Assembly (NCBI GenBank): GCA_964036195.1
Contig: OZ038450.1
Coordinates: 20,737,208 to 20,801,207 of the forward strand
DNA: 64,000 bases
From: Sphaerolaimus hirsutus
Lineage: Eukaryota > Nematoda > Chromadorea > Monhysterida > Sphaerolaimidae
Direction: 5' to 3'
Under the pieces are notes generated by a model, which was not told where the DNA came from, did not search any database, and saw only the letters and a program-made list of their open reading frames with translations. This document shows positions 46,101 to 58,700 of the stretch, in pieces. Within the stretch, counting starts at the first letter, position 1. The number at the start of each line of letters is the position of its first letter. The translations under genes and the position numbers were made by a program.

Positions 46101-47261
46101 GTACCTAACTGGATAGACGCTGCAGCGGCGCGGCCGCGCGGCTGCATGGAGCCACCGGCTGCAACTGCAAGGTCGACTACAAACCCGTCACATGCCGGCA
46201 CCCCAAGTTCACTGGGTCACATCGGCATGATGACCGTGATCACCACTGGGCAGCCATGAAAATACATGCTAACTGTTGTAATGGTGACCGACAATGGCAC
46301 GGCTCCAGGCGCCGATACTCTTTGTCGGTCGCGCGCTATATTTCACGCTGCTGTCAAATCGATTCGGCCGCGATGAAATAACGTCAAGTTTGACAGCGGC
46401 CAGTGCCGCGTTCTCAATTTGGCAACATGGGTGGATTTTTAGTGCTTACATATTACCTATGTCGCATAAAATTGTGTCACACAATGGGCCACATTGTGAA
46501 ACTTGCGATGTGTAAATCGACAGCCGCACTTTATTAAGGCGTTTTAACAGTCTGTCTGTTGATCGGCGGATGCGTTACATGCTCTCATTCACAATTTCGC
46601 AATGAAAGCATTGCGAAATCATTTCATTTCCATTGCGGAACGCCAGCGCCAGCAAACGCCTGCGGCGGTAATCGGACACTTTGAAAAAAGCGTCCACAGG
46701 CGAGCATTTCTGCAGTGAGGTCACGATGGTGTTAAAGTGCGGCAAATGCTCTCGGAAACGGCAATAAAAACGAGTGGAATTGATGCTGTTCGAATGTTGG
46801 CAGCAGTGTGGCGGCGAGAATCACAGGCGGCGTGGAAAATTCGACAAACTACCTACATGCGTACATTTAACTCACCTAGTGGGCCGCATGAGACAAATTG
46901 TTGGCGGGAGTTTTTACCTGCCTGTTTCCTACCTAGAATGAATCCACTTGACCCGACCTTACGAATTCCGATACGGCACACCGTCAAGCCGCAGTATACA
47001 AGGCACATGAACTTAAAAATGTCTAGATACCTATTTTTGTAACATATTCCGCAATTAAGGGAAAATGTCCACACAAATGAGACATTTTTAATGGGGCATA
47101 ACTATCATTTGTAACTTCAAATGCTCTTGTAAACCGACCGCTTCTATAAAAAGTTATGTGTAAAAAGTTGGTGGCTTCACAAAAACCCAAACGCTTTCAA
47201 ATCAACAAATTTATAGGATAATATCACAGTTTCAATCGAATACACGTTGAAGATAAAATTA
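43198..47261. other. Region without a resolved gene (ZP promoter and unknown ORFs)
   Basis: Few MITEs here. Open frames exist on plus (about 43721-44029, 44600-44887, 46148-46300 with a Cys-rich HGATGCNCKVDYKPVTC peptide) and minus (45410-45901), but none gave a recognised family or a coherent splice model. GC-rich patches at 43500-43680 and 45540-46200 may be promoters or exons of a missed gene. Confidence 0.4.
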
Positions 47262-50200
47262 TCATAATGACTGGTTCAATCTGTTCACAATCTTATTCTT
47301 TGAGCAATTGCACTTGTGCTTCTGCGGTGCGCCCGGCTGCCCGCCGAGACACTCGTGTTGCACGGAATCCTGTGACATAAAAAATATTTGACATAATTTA
47401 TTTTTTCTGGTATAATATGAACATTTTTACACGACCAGATTCTATCTGACTTTACTTTTGAGCGCGGCTTTCTTATATTTTACTTTCATCGATAACAATG
47501 CAAAACTCGCACATCCTATTTGAAAATTCGAAGTAATATCCGGAGCCAGAAGTAGCGTTATATTAATTTAATCAGAAAAATATGACACGTAGACGATATC
47601 CACCCAGCGTCAGATTCGGGTTAGGAGGATATTCCAGAAAACTTTTAGGATTATTGCGAAAGTTTACTAGCTGGGCTGTTTTTTTCGGGTGAAAGCTCAT
47701 GTCAGTATTGAACCCTTCACAAGTCATGTAAATATACGGTGTGCTCGAAAGCATCCGCCATAGGAAAAAAAAAGTCTGCTTGTTCACCAATCCCTGGTCC
47801 AGTGTAGCGATGTAAGCGGTGACTTCGGCACCTCAACAAAATGACGCCAAGCGCCAGCCCGTGGCCGCGTCACATCATTACTCCCGGGCTGAGGACACTC
47901 CCAGACATTGTAAAACTTCAAACTTCAACTGCAAAGTGTCAAAAGCCACGTAAAATCACAAACGTACGTTTGCTATTTTACATGACCTTTGAGACACTTT
48001 GCATGACATTTAACATTTTACATGGTCCAGCACATTCACGCACCTCATAGACTGGCGGAGGCTCGGTGCCGGCGGCGGCGGCGGTGTCCACGGGCGGCGG
48101 TCTGGGGTGGCCGGCAGACATGCACGTGTTGTAGTCGGGCGGGCGGGCGCGGTCCGCCAGTTGCGCAGAGAGACTGTCGCGCGACGCTACTGCGGGTGGA
48201 CTTTGGGTAGTGAATGTGTGGATGATAGAGTATTGGCAGCCTACCGGCAACTGTGGTGGTGACGCACTGCACCCGGTTGTGGTGCAGGTAAATCTTTCTG
48301 TAGACCACGTAGCAACCCAGTATGCACATGATGCATGTGACCACTAGTAGCACCAGAATCCTGCACAAATGCGAATATAATTTCGGGTGGAAGTACCATT
48401 TTCAATTCGAAATATTCAAGCGCCACCTCACCAAATGAACCATCTGGCATATTTCAATGGTCTCCCTTTAGCACCATTCAATAGGCAGCATCCAGTGGGA
48501 CAGCACTGTGCCGGTGGCCAGCATCTGTACAACCAGAAAAAAACGGGATTGAGCGCTAAAATGGGAGATGTCTCGAAAATCACACCCATTGATCGGAAAG
48601 GTAACATAGTAATGACCACTATGAATTTATTAGCCCCCCCCCCTCGAAAGACCTCCCCCCAAGTTGAGTGTACAGAGAACGTACATACATAACAAAACTG
48701 CGGTTTGTGATTAATGCAAAACACATTAAAAACAATGAATTGTTACATTGTGCCTACACACACTAGTTTTCACCGTGACTTCGTGTGAAAACTGAAATTT
48801 TTTCAAATGCAAATTAATGAATACGGTTGACTGATGTTGTTTTATTTTAATTGGAAATTAAATTAATGGAAGTTAAAATTTAAAAATTTGAAAACTAAAA
48901 CACATATAGCATACAAAAAGAGTAGGTGTCATGAATTTTCACCGGCTGCTTTTTACTCAACCAAATTCCACTATGGCAAACTGCCAAGTTTTACCGATCT
49001 CACACCTACTCGTTGGATGAGCGACAAAGTAAGGCAACGGAAAAGCGACTACCGATTGAATTCGCAACGCACAATGGTGAATCCACCGAAGTGAATGTCA
49101 CAGGTGTACGCTACGTCAATTAAGTTAGCTTTTTAGCGAATGGCGTTTTTATCAACGCACTAGCAATTAGTTGAATGTCTAATTTACACCAAGGGGTCCG
49201 AAGTTTTTTAGAAGAGATTTTATTTTAGACGATTTTAGACTCAGAATTCACACATTCAGATAGAACACAGGGAACACACTGAGAGCAAGTTTCTAACCAG
49301 CGGCACAAAACCTTCGAAAATACTCCAAGAAATAAAACCGAAGCAATTTCGACTGAATCGACCCCTACTCTAAATTACGGTACGCTTTTATACGCAACAA
49401 CATAAGCCAAGTCCAGACAACACTTCCACATACCACGAGGAGCATGCTTACAGCCGATTTGACGGACACACGGAATTTGAAAATGGGCATACCTTAAATG
49501 ATTCACGGCGTCAGTTTACAGTAGGGTGTAAAAAATTTTTTTTTACGGAAAACGGAAACGGAAACAGAAAAATTATTTCAGCAGCCGGAAAACGGAACGG
49601 AAAACGGAAAAAAATTTGCACTTGGCGGAAAACGGAAACGGAAACAGAAAAAAAATTTCAGCGGCCGGAAAACGGAAAAAAAGGCCAGAAAAACGGAAAC
49701 GGAAAAATCAAATTTGCACGGAAATGGAAAAACTTGCTGAAATTTTGCCGGAAAATGGATAAAATTTTCTGAAATTTTGCTGGAAGTGGGAAAAATTTGC
49801 AGTAATTTTGCTGGAAACAGAAAATTTTTCACATGATTGACAATCTGCATGAATTTTTACCAGTTTGGCTGATCAGAAAACAGAAAGTTGAGCCAGAAAA
49901 GGGTAAAATGAGGCGGAAAAATGGAAAATTGAGGCGAAAAATGGAAAAAAAGCGGAAAAACTGGAAATTGAGGCGGAAAACGGAAAAAAAGGCGGAAAAA
50001 CTGAAAATTGAGCCGGAAAACGGAAAATGAGCCGGAAAAACGGAAACGGAAAAAAAAGTTGCCGGAAAACGGAACGGAAAACAGAAAAAAAATTTCAGCA
50101 GCCGGAAAACGGAACGGAAAACGGAAAAAATTTGCCTGCGGAAAACGGAAAACGGAAATTTGACACCCTAGTTTACAGGATATGTCGATCAAAGTACACA

Positions 50201-53107
50201 AAAACACAAAGAATTCACGCGCAAACATGGATGGGAATGAGAACGAGTACAAAAATAGAAAATGAACGAATGCGAGAGGAATAAAAAGAACAGGAAAAAC
50301 ACAAGAGATACTGTAAAAACTTGTTTTAACGCAATAAAAAGGCGGGCGATTCAAAAATTACTCAGCGAATTCTCCAAAACCACCTCCACGAATGGGGAAA
50401 CACACAGCAATTAGCGAAACAAATAGACACGCGAACAACAATCCCATTAGCAAAAATAACGTATAGTAAACAAAAATGACGTTGATATCCAAAGCGTAAG
50501 AAGCACACGTATTATTAATGCACAATGAAAAAATGTCGTAAGAGGGATAATCCATGATAAGATTAGGATACCGGTAAGGCGAATAGAATTAACTTTCACA
50601 CTGACTGTCAAGGAAAAAATGAATTACGGTACCGTTTTAAAGACGCTAAGCGGAAATTCCACCAGAGTGATAAAATACGCACTCAATTCAGATCACCTTT
50701 ACACTTATCAAAATATTCGGGGAGAAAACAGGAAAACAAGTGGCTTATTATTTCATCTCTTTGTATAGTAAAGTTCAACCACGAAATTTGCATAAATTCC
50801 TAAATATCCGAATGTCAAGTTATCAGTTTTCTAGGGGAAAAGGAAACACTCAAAAAAAACAATCAATCTAGGATTAGGTAGATAAAAAATAGCGAAGTTG
50901 CAAATTAGATAAAAATTAACATACTCGAGTTTTACCTATTCCCTACCCAACCTAACGTTAAAATGAATGTGAAATCGGTATGACGCTAAATAAAAATATT
51001 ACTGCAAATGATTGGCAACTGGAAAGTTGATAATTTCAATCTTTTTAGCTCAAATGCATGTTTAGATTGCATGATTTTTTTAGAAATTCAAAACTGAACA
51101 AAATATCTAAGTGAATCCACTGCCACATGCCGAAACGCAACAGCCACTAACCACCGAAGACACACCACTCTCGCTGCTACACCACTCATTCTGCTACCAG
51201 AATGCTAATTAGTCAACCATGGCTTTTGATCCCATACGCACTGTGCAAAAACCACACCCCGAAAATACCGAACTACTCAATTCACTCAAAAATAAGTACA
51301 CTTGTCACTGTATGGGTGCTTGTTTCGATGAGATCGGCGGACTGGGCTGTTCTCACAACAAGCCAAGGGAGTAGGCATTTAAACATGAAATCATGTCTGT
51401 CGAGTTAGACTCGATTCTTTTAATTACCTCTCATTTTCAACACCAATCATCACCGCACCGCTATAATCAGTGTACTTTTGTAAAATCGCTTGTAAATTAA
51501 CTTTTGTTTCTCAACTCGGAAATGCAGAAATGCACAGTACATACTAGATCAATAGCCACGGCCCTCACTTCAAAAAAACAGCGAAAGTTAGTCAAATATC
51601 AACCTATGTGTCCTCAGCCATCACTGACCATTCACGCACTACGACACGTAACCGCAGCGTCACTTTTTTTTACTTAGAGAAAATAAACAAAACTTTATTA
51701 TGCAATCTAAACTGCTGGTAAAATTGGAAAAATACTTTTTAATCAATCTGTCACAAATAAAATTGTTGCCACCTCACTTGTCTCACTTTTTTTAAAAAAA
51801 AACTACCTAATTGAATAAAAATTCTAAACAAGAGAAAAACAACTATTTACATCACAGCGTCAACTTTGTGTCAGATCCTCAATACCTCCAATCCTTCCTT
51901 GGCCAAAAGGACATACATAACACAATGGGGCACCGGAAAAACGGAAATGCACGTTGCCAACGTAGCCAACGACGTCGCCGAAAACGTCAACGCCACGTTC
52001 GCCCACCAAATCGCCCAAACCCAACGTCGAAGTAGAACTGAAATGTTTTAATTACTGTAAGCTCGGAAGTGTAAACAACCCTCTACATAAATTCATTAGG
52101 TAAACTGTATTTACGTTTAAAATTTTTGGAATTTTACAATTTTTAGACACCCACTTTTGCTCACATAGGCTCAATGTCGCCATGTCGCCATTTCAGTTTT
52201 CACACGAGTCACGGTGAAAAAAGTGTGTAGGGCCAATATAACAGTGTTACATACTTACATACCGTATTTCCTCGAAATACCCCCGGGGGGTTTATTTTTT
52301 CAGAGTGAGAATTTTGAGGGGGGGTTAAACGAGGGGGGGTATTTCGAGGGGGGGGGGGTTATAAGTTCATAGTGTCCATTTTGAGGGGAGGTATTTCGAG
52401 GAAATACTGTAAGTCAATACTCTTATTGTCGCATTTTTCAACGTCTGTGTACGTTTCAGACGACAATTTAGTACTGGAATTTCAAAAAAAATTCTGGCGA
52501 AATAAAAAGCCCCCTCGTTTAACCCCCCCCTGAAAATTCTCACTCTGAAACAATCACCCCTCGGGGGGTATTTCGAGGAAATACGGTATACACAGTAAAT
52601 TTATTATATGCCTAAAGGGGAAATTATTCGAGGGGGGATTATTTTTTCCCACTCGTCTAACATGGGGGTATTATTCAAGAGGGGAAATTATTCGAATAAA
52701 TACTCAAGTATTTACTCAAACGGCTAACAGGCAGACGATACAAGCCGCGAGACATTTCTGCGCTTACAATCTTCCATGGGTTTCATTACTCAAGTGGAGT
52801 GGCGAGTGATTTGGGAGGTGGCAAGTGCTGTGGCCACTTTTTAAAGTACTCGCCTTTTCGCTTGCCACTTATAAGGCTAAAATGACGTGTCACTTATAAT
52901 TTATTTTTACTTCTCCACTTGCGGACCCCAGGACCCGCTAGCACCATAAACTGACTCAAACTGAGTTGATGTTCCATTCGCCATTATTGTGCAAGTCATT
53001 TTCCTGCCATTTCTGGCATGAGCCGGCAACGCGACTGAAATCATCGCAGCCAAAATCGTTAACAATCCAGCTAAATTGACCACAATTGACCCGGCAGAAA
53101 TGGACAT
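47262..53107 (-). CDS. VOPP1/WBP1-like single-pass protein with PPxY motifs
   Basis: Exons in transcript order: 53107-52911, 48524-48432, 48360-48245, 48189-48044, 47888-47832, 47369-47262; phases agree, about 238 residues. Exon 1 gives a signal peptide (core AGLLTILAAMISVALPAHA). A Cys-rich ectodomain follows (KCWPPAQCCPTGCC), then RWFIW leading into the membrane helix ILVLLVVTCIMCILGCY and a Pro-rich cytoplasmic tail with two PPxY motifs (PPDY and PPVY). This order and the CC-x2-CC pattern match the VOPP1/WBP1 family, whose PPxY motifs bind WW domains of NEDD4-type ubiquitin ligases. The C-terminus is less sure: if the fifth exon is not spliced at 47832 it ends at a TGA at 47784. The first intron is 4.4 kb and holds a 3.5-kb family K element. 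The fourth intron is a family C element. Confidence 0.75.
47892..48043 (-). mobile_element. Family C element forming intron 4 of the VOPP1-like gene
   Basis: Minus-strand intron 48043-47889 starts GTGCGTGAATGTGCTGGACC and ends GGGAGTGTCCTCAG; hairpin interior with CAAACGTACGTTTG. Confidence 0.8.
48751..52234. mobile_element. 3.5-kb family K element in VOPP1-like intron 1
   Basis: Ends TGCCTACACACACTAGTTTT...CACCGTGACT and its diverged complement. Subterminal sequence equals the 237-bp element at 34691. Interior (about 48930-52160) has no long ORF and carries a nested hAT element. Confidence 0.75.
49522..50170. mobile_element. hAT-like element built of (GGAAAAC)n, larger copy
   Basis: TAGGGTGTAAAAAA to TTTGACACCCTA with exact 8-bp duplications GTTTACAG (49514-49521, 50171-50178); 649 bp of GGAAAACGGAAA words. 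Confidence 0.93.
52261..52705. mobile_element. Family A element plus adjacent A fragment
   Basis: TA-flanked TACCGTATTTCCTCGAAAT to GGAAATACGGTA (52261-52590), then a truncated ATTATTCGAGGGGGGATTATT copy. Confidence 0.8.
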
Positions 53108-55717
53108 TTTTTATTTATGCATGACATTCGACAGAGAACAGCTATGCGAATGCCGCATAATGGGCATGGCGTGCAGAAAACTGCAGTAGAACGTTATACA
53201 TGCGCGGTGTGTTGCCATGGGCGCACTTCTTTTGTTTTGGATGCACATGTTTTTGGGTAGTGATGTGAAAGCGCCAGAATTTTGGCGCCGAGCACTATGG
53301 CGCTTTTCATGGGCATGGCGCCAAGCGCCACAGCAAAATAGCGCCTAGCGCCATGGTGCTTTTTGCTTTGGCGCCAGCGCAATGGCGCTTTTACATTACT
53401 ACACATGGGCCAACATGTGCTGTGCCTGTTGGTGCCAGCACACTACTGCCCCATAAACCGCGGATGCACATATTTGAGCCACTTCTAATTTGGTATCGAG
53501 CACATCATCATTTTATGGATGTGTATGTTACAAGTAGGGCAGATCCCGTTAGCAGTTTCGCGGAACTAGATTCAAGATGCCAGGGGCAGTCCCGCACCCT
53601 GTAATGTGTCAGAGTCAAGTGTCAAATGACTTTGATCAAAATAAAACAAATTTTCTTTATTACTGAAACTTTGCAATTTTGCGCGACAATATGAATTTGA
53701 CAGTTGACTTTACACATCAGGTGCGGGTTTGGCATCAGAAGTCTGGGTTGAGATATTTCTAGATTAGTTTTTCTTTTTGTCTGCATTCCACACATTGAAA
53801 AAGCCTGTCACCCCCACCCGAAAAGTGAAATCTTTCCAGCTATCTAACCCCCTGTAGGAGTGTTTTACTGTGCAAATCTACAAGCATTTTGATGTTCGGA
53901 CTTCTGGGCAGTAACTATTTATCAATGAAAACAGATAACCATCGAATATTTATTAACATCCAAACGGCACTTTTCAGAAAACTCCTGTACCTAAAAGACT
54001 GACGAGTTGCTAAGTATCACGTAACACATGTTTCCAGTACTTGGTGCAGGTATGCTAATTCAATTTACATGTATTTGGGCCCATGACTAAGAGTGTAACC
54101 AGTAGACAAATAAAAAAAAGCATGCGCGTAGACAATATCAGAGCATTGTAAGTGTAAAATGCAGATACAACTAAAACCCACATGTTTCCCAATACCCACA
54201 GACAAAAGTGTACTACCATTAATATTCATCAATTAGGTTCTATTTACCTTTTATTTATGACGAATTCACAATGTTAAACACGGTTTTTCCTAAATGTCCT
54301 CTACCTGCACATAGGGTTCAAACGGGATTGACTTTTCGGGATCGGGATTCACTTTTTGAGATTTCGGGATCGGGATCGGGATTGGGGTTTCGGGATCGGG
54401 ATTGGGGTTTCGGGATCGGGATTGGTTTTTTGAGATTTCGGGATCGGGATCGGGATCGGCCGGGATTGGGGTCACGGGATCGGGATTTGCATTTTTCCGG
54501 GATCGGGATTGGGTTCTAGGGATAGAGATTTTGGCCATTTTTCTGGCATTCACAGTTGTTCATAAAGGTCTCAAAACACTGTTGGATGCCAGAAAAGTGA
54601 CATAAAATTGACGCTGGGGTTTGCCTGCATGCAAAAACGTCATTATTTCACTTTTTACAGTTTCCACTAATTTTTCCGGGATCGGGATCCCGGACTTGGG
54701 AGTTTCTCGGGATCGGGATTTGAACATTTTCGGGATCGGGATTGGTATTTTTGGATTTCGGGATCGGGATTGGGGTTTCGGGATCGGGATCGGGACTGGT
54801 AAATCCCGGAATTTCACGGGATTCGGGATCGGGATCCCGTTTGAACCCTACCTGCACACGAGTCTTAACGAAATGGTATGGTAAATAAATACTGTGTATG
54901 TGGAAATATGTACTTTGGTAAAAATAGGTACCGTAAATATTAATTCCACCAAATAATGCATCAGGCTTTTTTGTAGGTTTCAGCGACCAGCATGTGATTC
55001 TAAAAACTAAATAGTTTTCTAATAACGGTATAGAATAGAGAATAACAGAACCTTCGCATGTGATTAAGTAATCGCCATTGTGTTCCAACCATTTTATGGT
55101 CAACTTTTAAACAGGGTATAATTTCAGGCCCGCTGCACTATTCGATGAAATACGGTATCTAACACGGTTGTACCAATTACTCAAATAAGCGAAAACCCGT
55201 ACAGAGACACATTAACGTCAGACAGAATGTAAAATGCGGGGTTTTTAAAGGGAGGAAACACCGTTGCGCAGAAGCCGACGCACAATACTAACCAAACGCT
55301 ACGAAAAAGCGCCATGATTAGGTAGCATCAGTGGAGGAAATCGTGTTATGCAGGGGTATCCAAGATTTAGACCCCCGGGGGTTGGATAGATAGCAAATCG
55401 CTCCTCTGGAGGGATAGACAGCTGAACATTTTTTCTCTCAATATTTCAAAATTTTGCTTTCGGGATAAATAGATAGCTGAGCGACCTCCGAGATGTATAG
55501 ATAGCTGGGCGGACCGTGGGAGAGGTTTACCCCCGTTACGCCTGGTGTGATGCATTTGTGCTTAAAGCGTAAGAAATAGTAAATCACCCACTGACATTAC
55601 CGCATATTCAGTCGGATAAAGCACAGCCAACAAGAACCCCACGGGCATCCCACAAATAATAAAAAACACAAAATTAACACAAAAATCGAATAAATAAATA
55701 GTTGAATGACCAGATAA
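53108..55717. other. Intergenic region between VOPP1-like start and TFIIB end
   Basis: Holds a family F element (about 53258-53404), a family C element (53584-53735, CAG-flanked), a family E element and a family G remnant (about 55350-55552). Promoter of the VOPP1-like gene should lie at about 53110-53250. Confidence 0.6.
54312..54850. mobile_element. Family E hAT-like (GGGATC)n element
   Basis: Close relative of the TTC21B intron element; TAGGGTTCAAACGGGAT ends and exact 8-bp duplications CCTGCACA (54304-54311, 54851-54858). Confidence 0.95.
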
Positions 55718-58700
55718 TCAGGACATTGGCAAACGAGCGATGGGAACGATAAAATTGAAATTATCTGGAAACAGCTGCTGAGCAGACGGCAGCAGCAGTT
55801 TGTAAGTGTTCTTAACGGTTGTTTCGGCCGCCCCGGCTATTTCTCCGATTTCTGCGAGATATGGTACGCTACTGTATCAATTTAAAAACTAAAAACGGAG
55901 CCAGGGGGGCAGTCCCGTACCCTGTAAAGTCAAGTGTTAAATTTCATGTAAAATGTTTTTCACAAAAAAGAAAGATTACATTTAGATACTTTGTATGACA
56001 ATGAGAAATTGAATGACATTCTGGAATTTTCAGGGTGCGGGACTGGCACCTGGTGAGAGGACCAGACATAATTCTGGGCCCCATAATCGAAATTTGCAAA
56101 GACAAAAGAATTTTTGACCATCATTGAGAAAATTAAGTCAAATTTGAACTATTCCAGGACGTTAAATTTGAATTCAACACTTGAACACACTAACCTTTAG
56201 CACTTTTATTCATGTTGAGTGCCAAGCTAGCCAAATAAATGGCGGCCGCAGCGACAGAAATCGGACTGCGGCCGGGCACGCAGTCCAGTTCGAATGCCTT
56301 CTTCGCTATGTGTGTCGCTGCGGTGGGGTGAACATAAAAAGTCAAGTGAAGTGAGTGACAAACTTGATACGAACATGACTTGAATACGAAATCAAAATAG
56401 ACCTAGTCGGTCCAATGGTGCTGCGCACACTAGTAGGCCACCTAAATTTGGGAAACTCGTAAATCTGTTTTGAACACATTTGAGTTTACGAGAATGAGGA
56501 CTCTGTCAACTACTGTTAATGACAATCAAATATAATTCATTCTGATAAACTCAAATGTGTACAGAACAGATTTATGAGTTTCATGAAATATCAGTGGTCT
56601 ACTACCTAGTGTGCAATGCCACAATCGCCCAGTAGCGATTCCGTGTTTTTACATATCTCCGTATTTTTACATATCTTTATTTTTTCTACTTTTTCTATAT
56701 CTTTCTACTTTTCTACAAATTTGGACGCGCAAATCAACCACCAACAGAAGTTTACACAAATCCCGAATCACCCTACCAGTTAATTGCAGCTGCCTGGCGC
56801 CATGGGGATCCAATGACAAGTTCGAACAAAATCGGGACATAAAATCCACGCTGGTGAGATGGTCCAAACTGGTCTCCAAAGCTTTCAAAATGAGTTTGAA
56901 GCAACGACCAATTTCCTTTTTAGACACTTGCTGTGAAATGGCACATATTTCCTTGAACGAACGCGGCACCTGCAATATTGGGGATAATCATTGTTATTGA
57001 AAATGATAGCGAGATTATCCTTTCCAGAGTGCAAAAGAAAAGTTTTGTAAACTTTACCAACTCTACGGAAAAGAAACGTAAAAAATTCGAGAATTTAATT
57101 ACGGAAAAGAAACGTTTTTTCCATCAATTTTTCTGAAAATATATCAGGTTTCAATAAGAAATATAAAATATGTTGGAACGGCGAATGAACATCTAATGAT
57201 GCATGCAGCAGCGCCATTTTCTTCACAATGAACCACTGCTTAGATAACCACAACTGAAATTGCTTACAACCATAAGTACCAGACATTCTTATTTTTCTTA
57301 TCATGCTACATTGTTTTTTATCATAACCACTTTGACTTCATTCATCAAAATACGGTAAAATTATCCTGCCAAAATGGATTCCATCACTATACTGACCTGT
57401 TCCTTCCTGCACGCAATGTAAAGACAGGCGGCGGCGACGGCGGATGGATTCTTCCCTTTGAGTTGTTTCGTTTCCAGCACATCCTTGTAAATCCTCGCCG
57501 CCTGATCTTGTATGGAACGGGGCAGGTGCACTCGCTCGGACATTTCGCGGATTACACCCATAGCCTGGGAGAAATGGGGGATGTTGGAAAGGGTGCAATG
57601 TGTAGGGTTTTTTAAGGTGGTGAAAAAAGCAGAAAAATGAAAAAATCGCTACAATAGAGGGAAAATAACTAATAAATAGGTGAAAAATGGCAAAAAGAAT
57701 GACAATTTGAGCGTTTGAGCGAAAATTAGGAGAAAATGTCTCAACACTAGCTTCAGGTGCCGGTTCCGCAAATTGAGAAGTGAGAAGTAAAATGACAAAA
57801 GCTAAATAAAATTGCAAAAGTGAAGTGCAGTGGCAAATAAATTGGCAAAAGCGAAGTAGAAAAATAAAAATAAAAAGTGATTTCCCTACGCTTTTGCCAT
57901 TTCACTTCGCATTTGCCATTTTACTTCTCACTTCTCAATTTGCGGAACTGGCCCCAGATATTTAGATTTAGAGCCGGCAGTTTTCGGGGGTGAAGGGGGT
58001 TCCGGTGCTGAAATTCCCCCATCACACCTGCATGAGTGCTCTGTCGGTGCTGTTGACAGTTCTGCGCTGCAGTTTCGCCACGCCCCAGTCCGAGCTGCCC
58101 GGCCCGGCCGCAATCGACGTGGATAAATCGCCACTCGATAGCAGCGAATTTTCTGGCGCACCTGCACGGTAATGGATTGTTGGTTGTATTTTATACGTAT
58201 GTAAACATCACGGTACTCTGCGAGTTTTGGTACACAGCATTCGAAGGTTTTTTTAGGTTCGCAAGTAATGAAATAGTGTTTTAAAAAGTGTTCTTAACAG
58301 TTCGAACACGGAAAGTACCTTCTAGTAATGTATTCTGCCATTGTGTATATGATAAAATATCATTCAGCGGCAGTGTTGAAACTACTATCGTGCGTGGGAA
58401 AACACACAGACAACGTGCTCCATCACACGCGTAGAGATGCTACATACAATTCACAAGACTAGCGTATGGAATTTTATTTATTTTGCGAATGTCTTGTCTT
58501 GGTTATGGTTACTTATATACTACAACGAAACACAAGCCTTGGGAACCTTTTGGCTTTTCTGTCATTACGTCTATTGTATTGGAATAGTTTATGACATATG
58601 AATTTAGATTCTACCATAATTTAATGAAAAAAACCTTATGGTTGATTTAGTAGTTAATTATGCCATAGAAAAAAACGAAATATTATGAAGAAATAACTGA

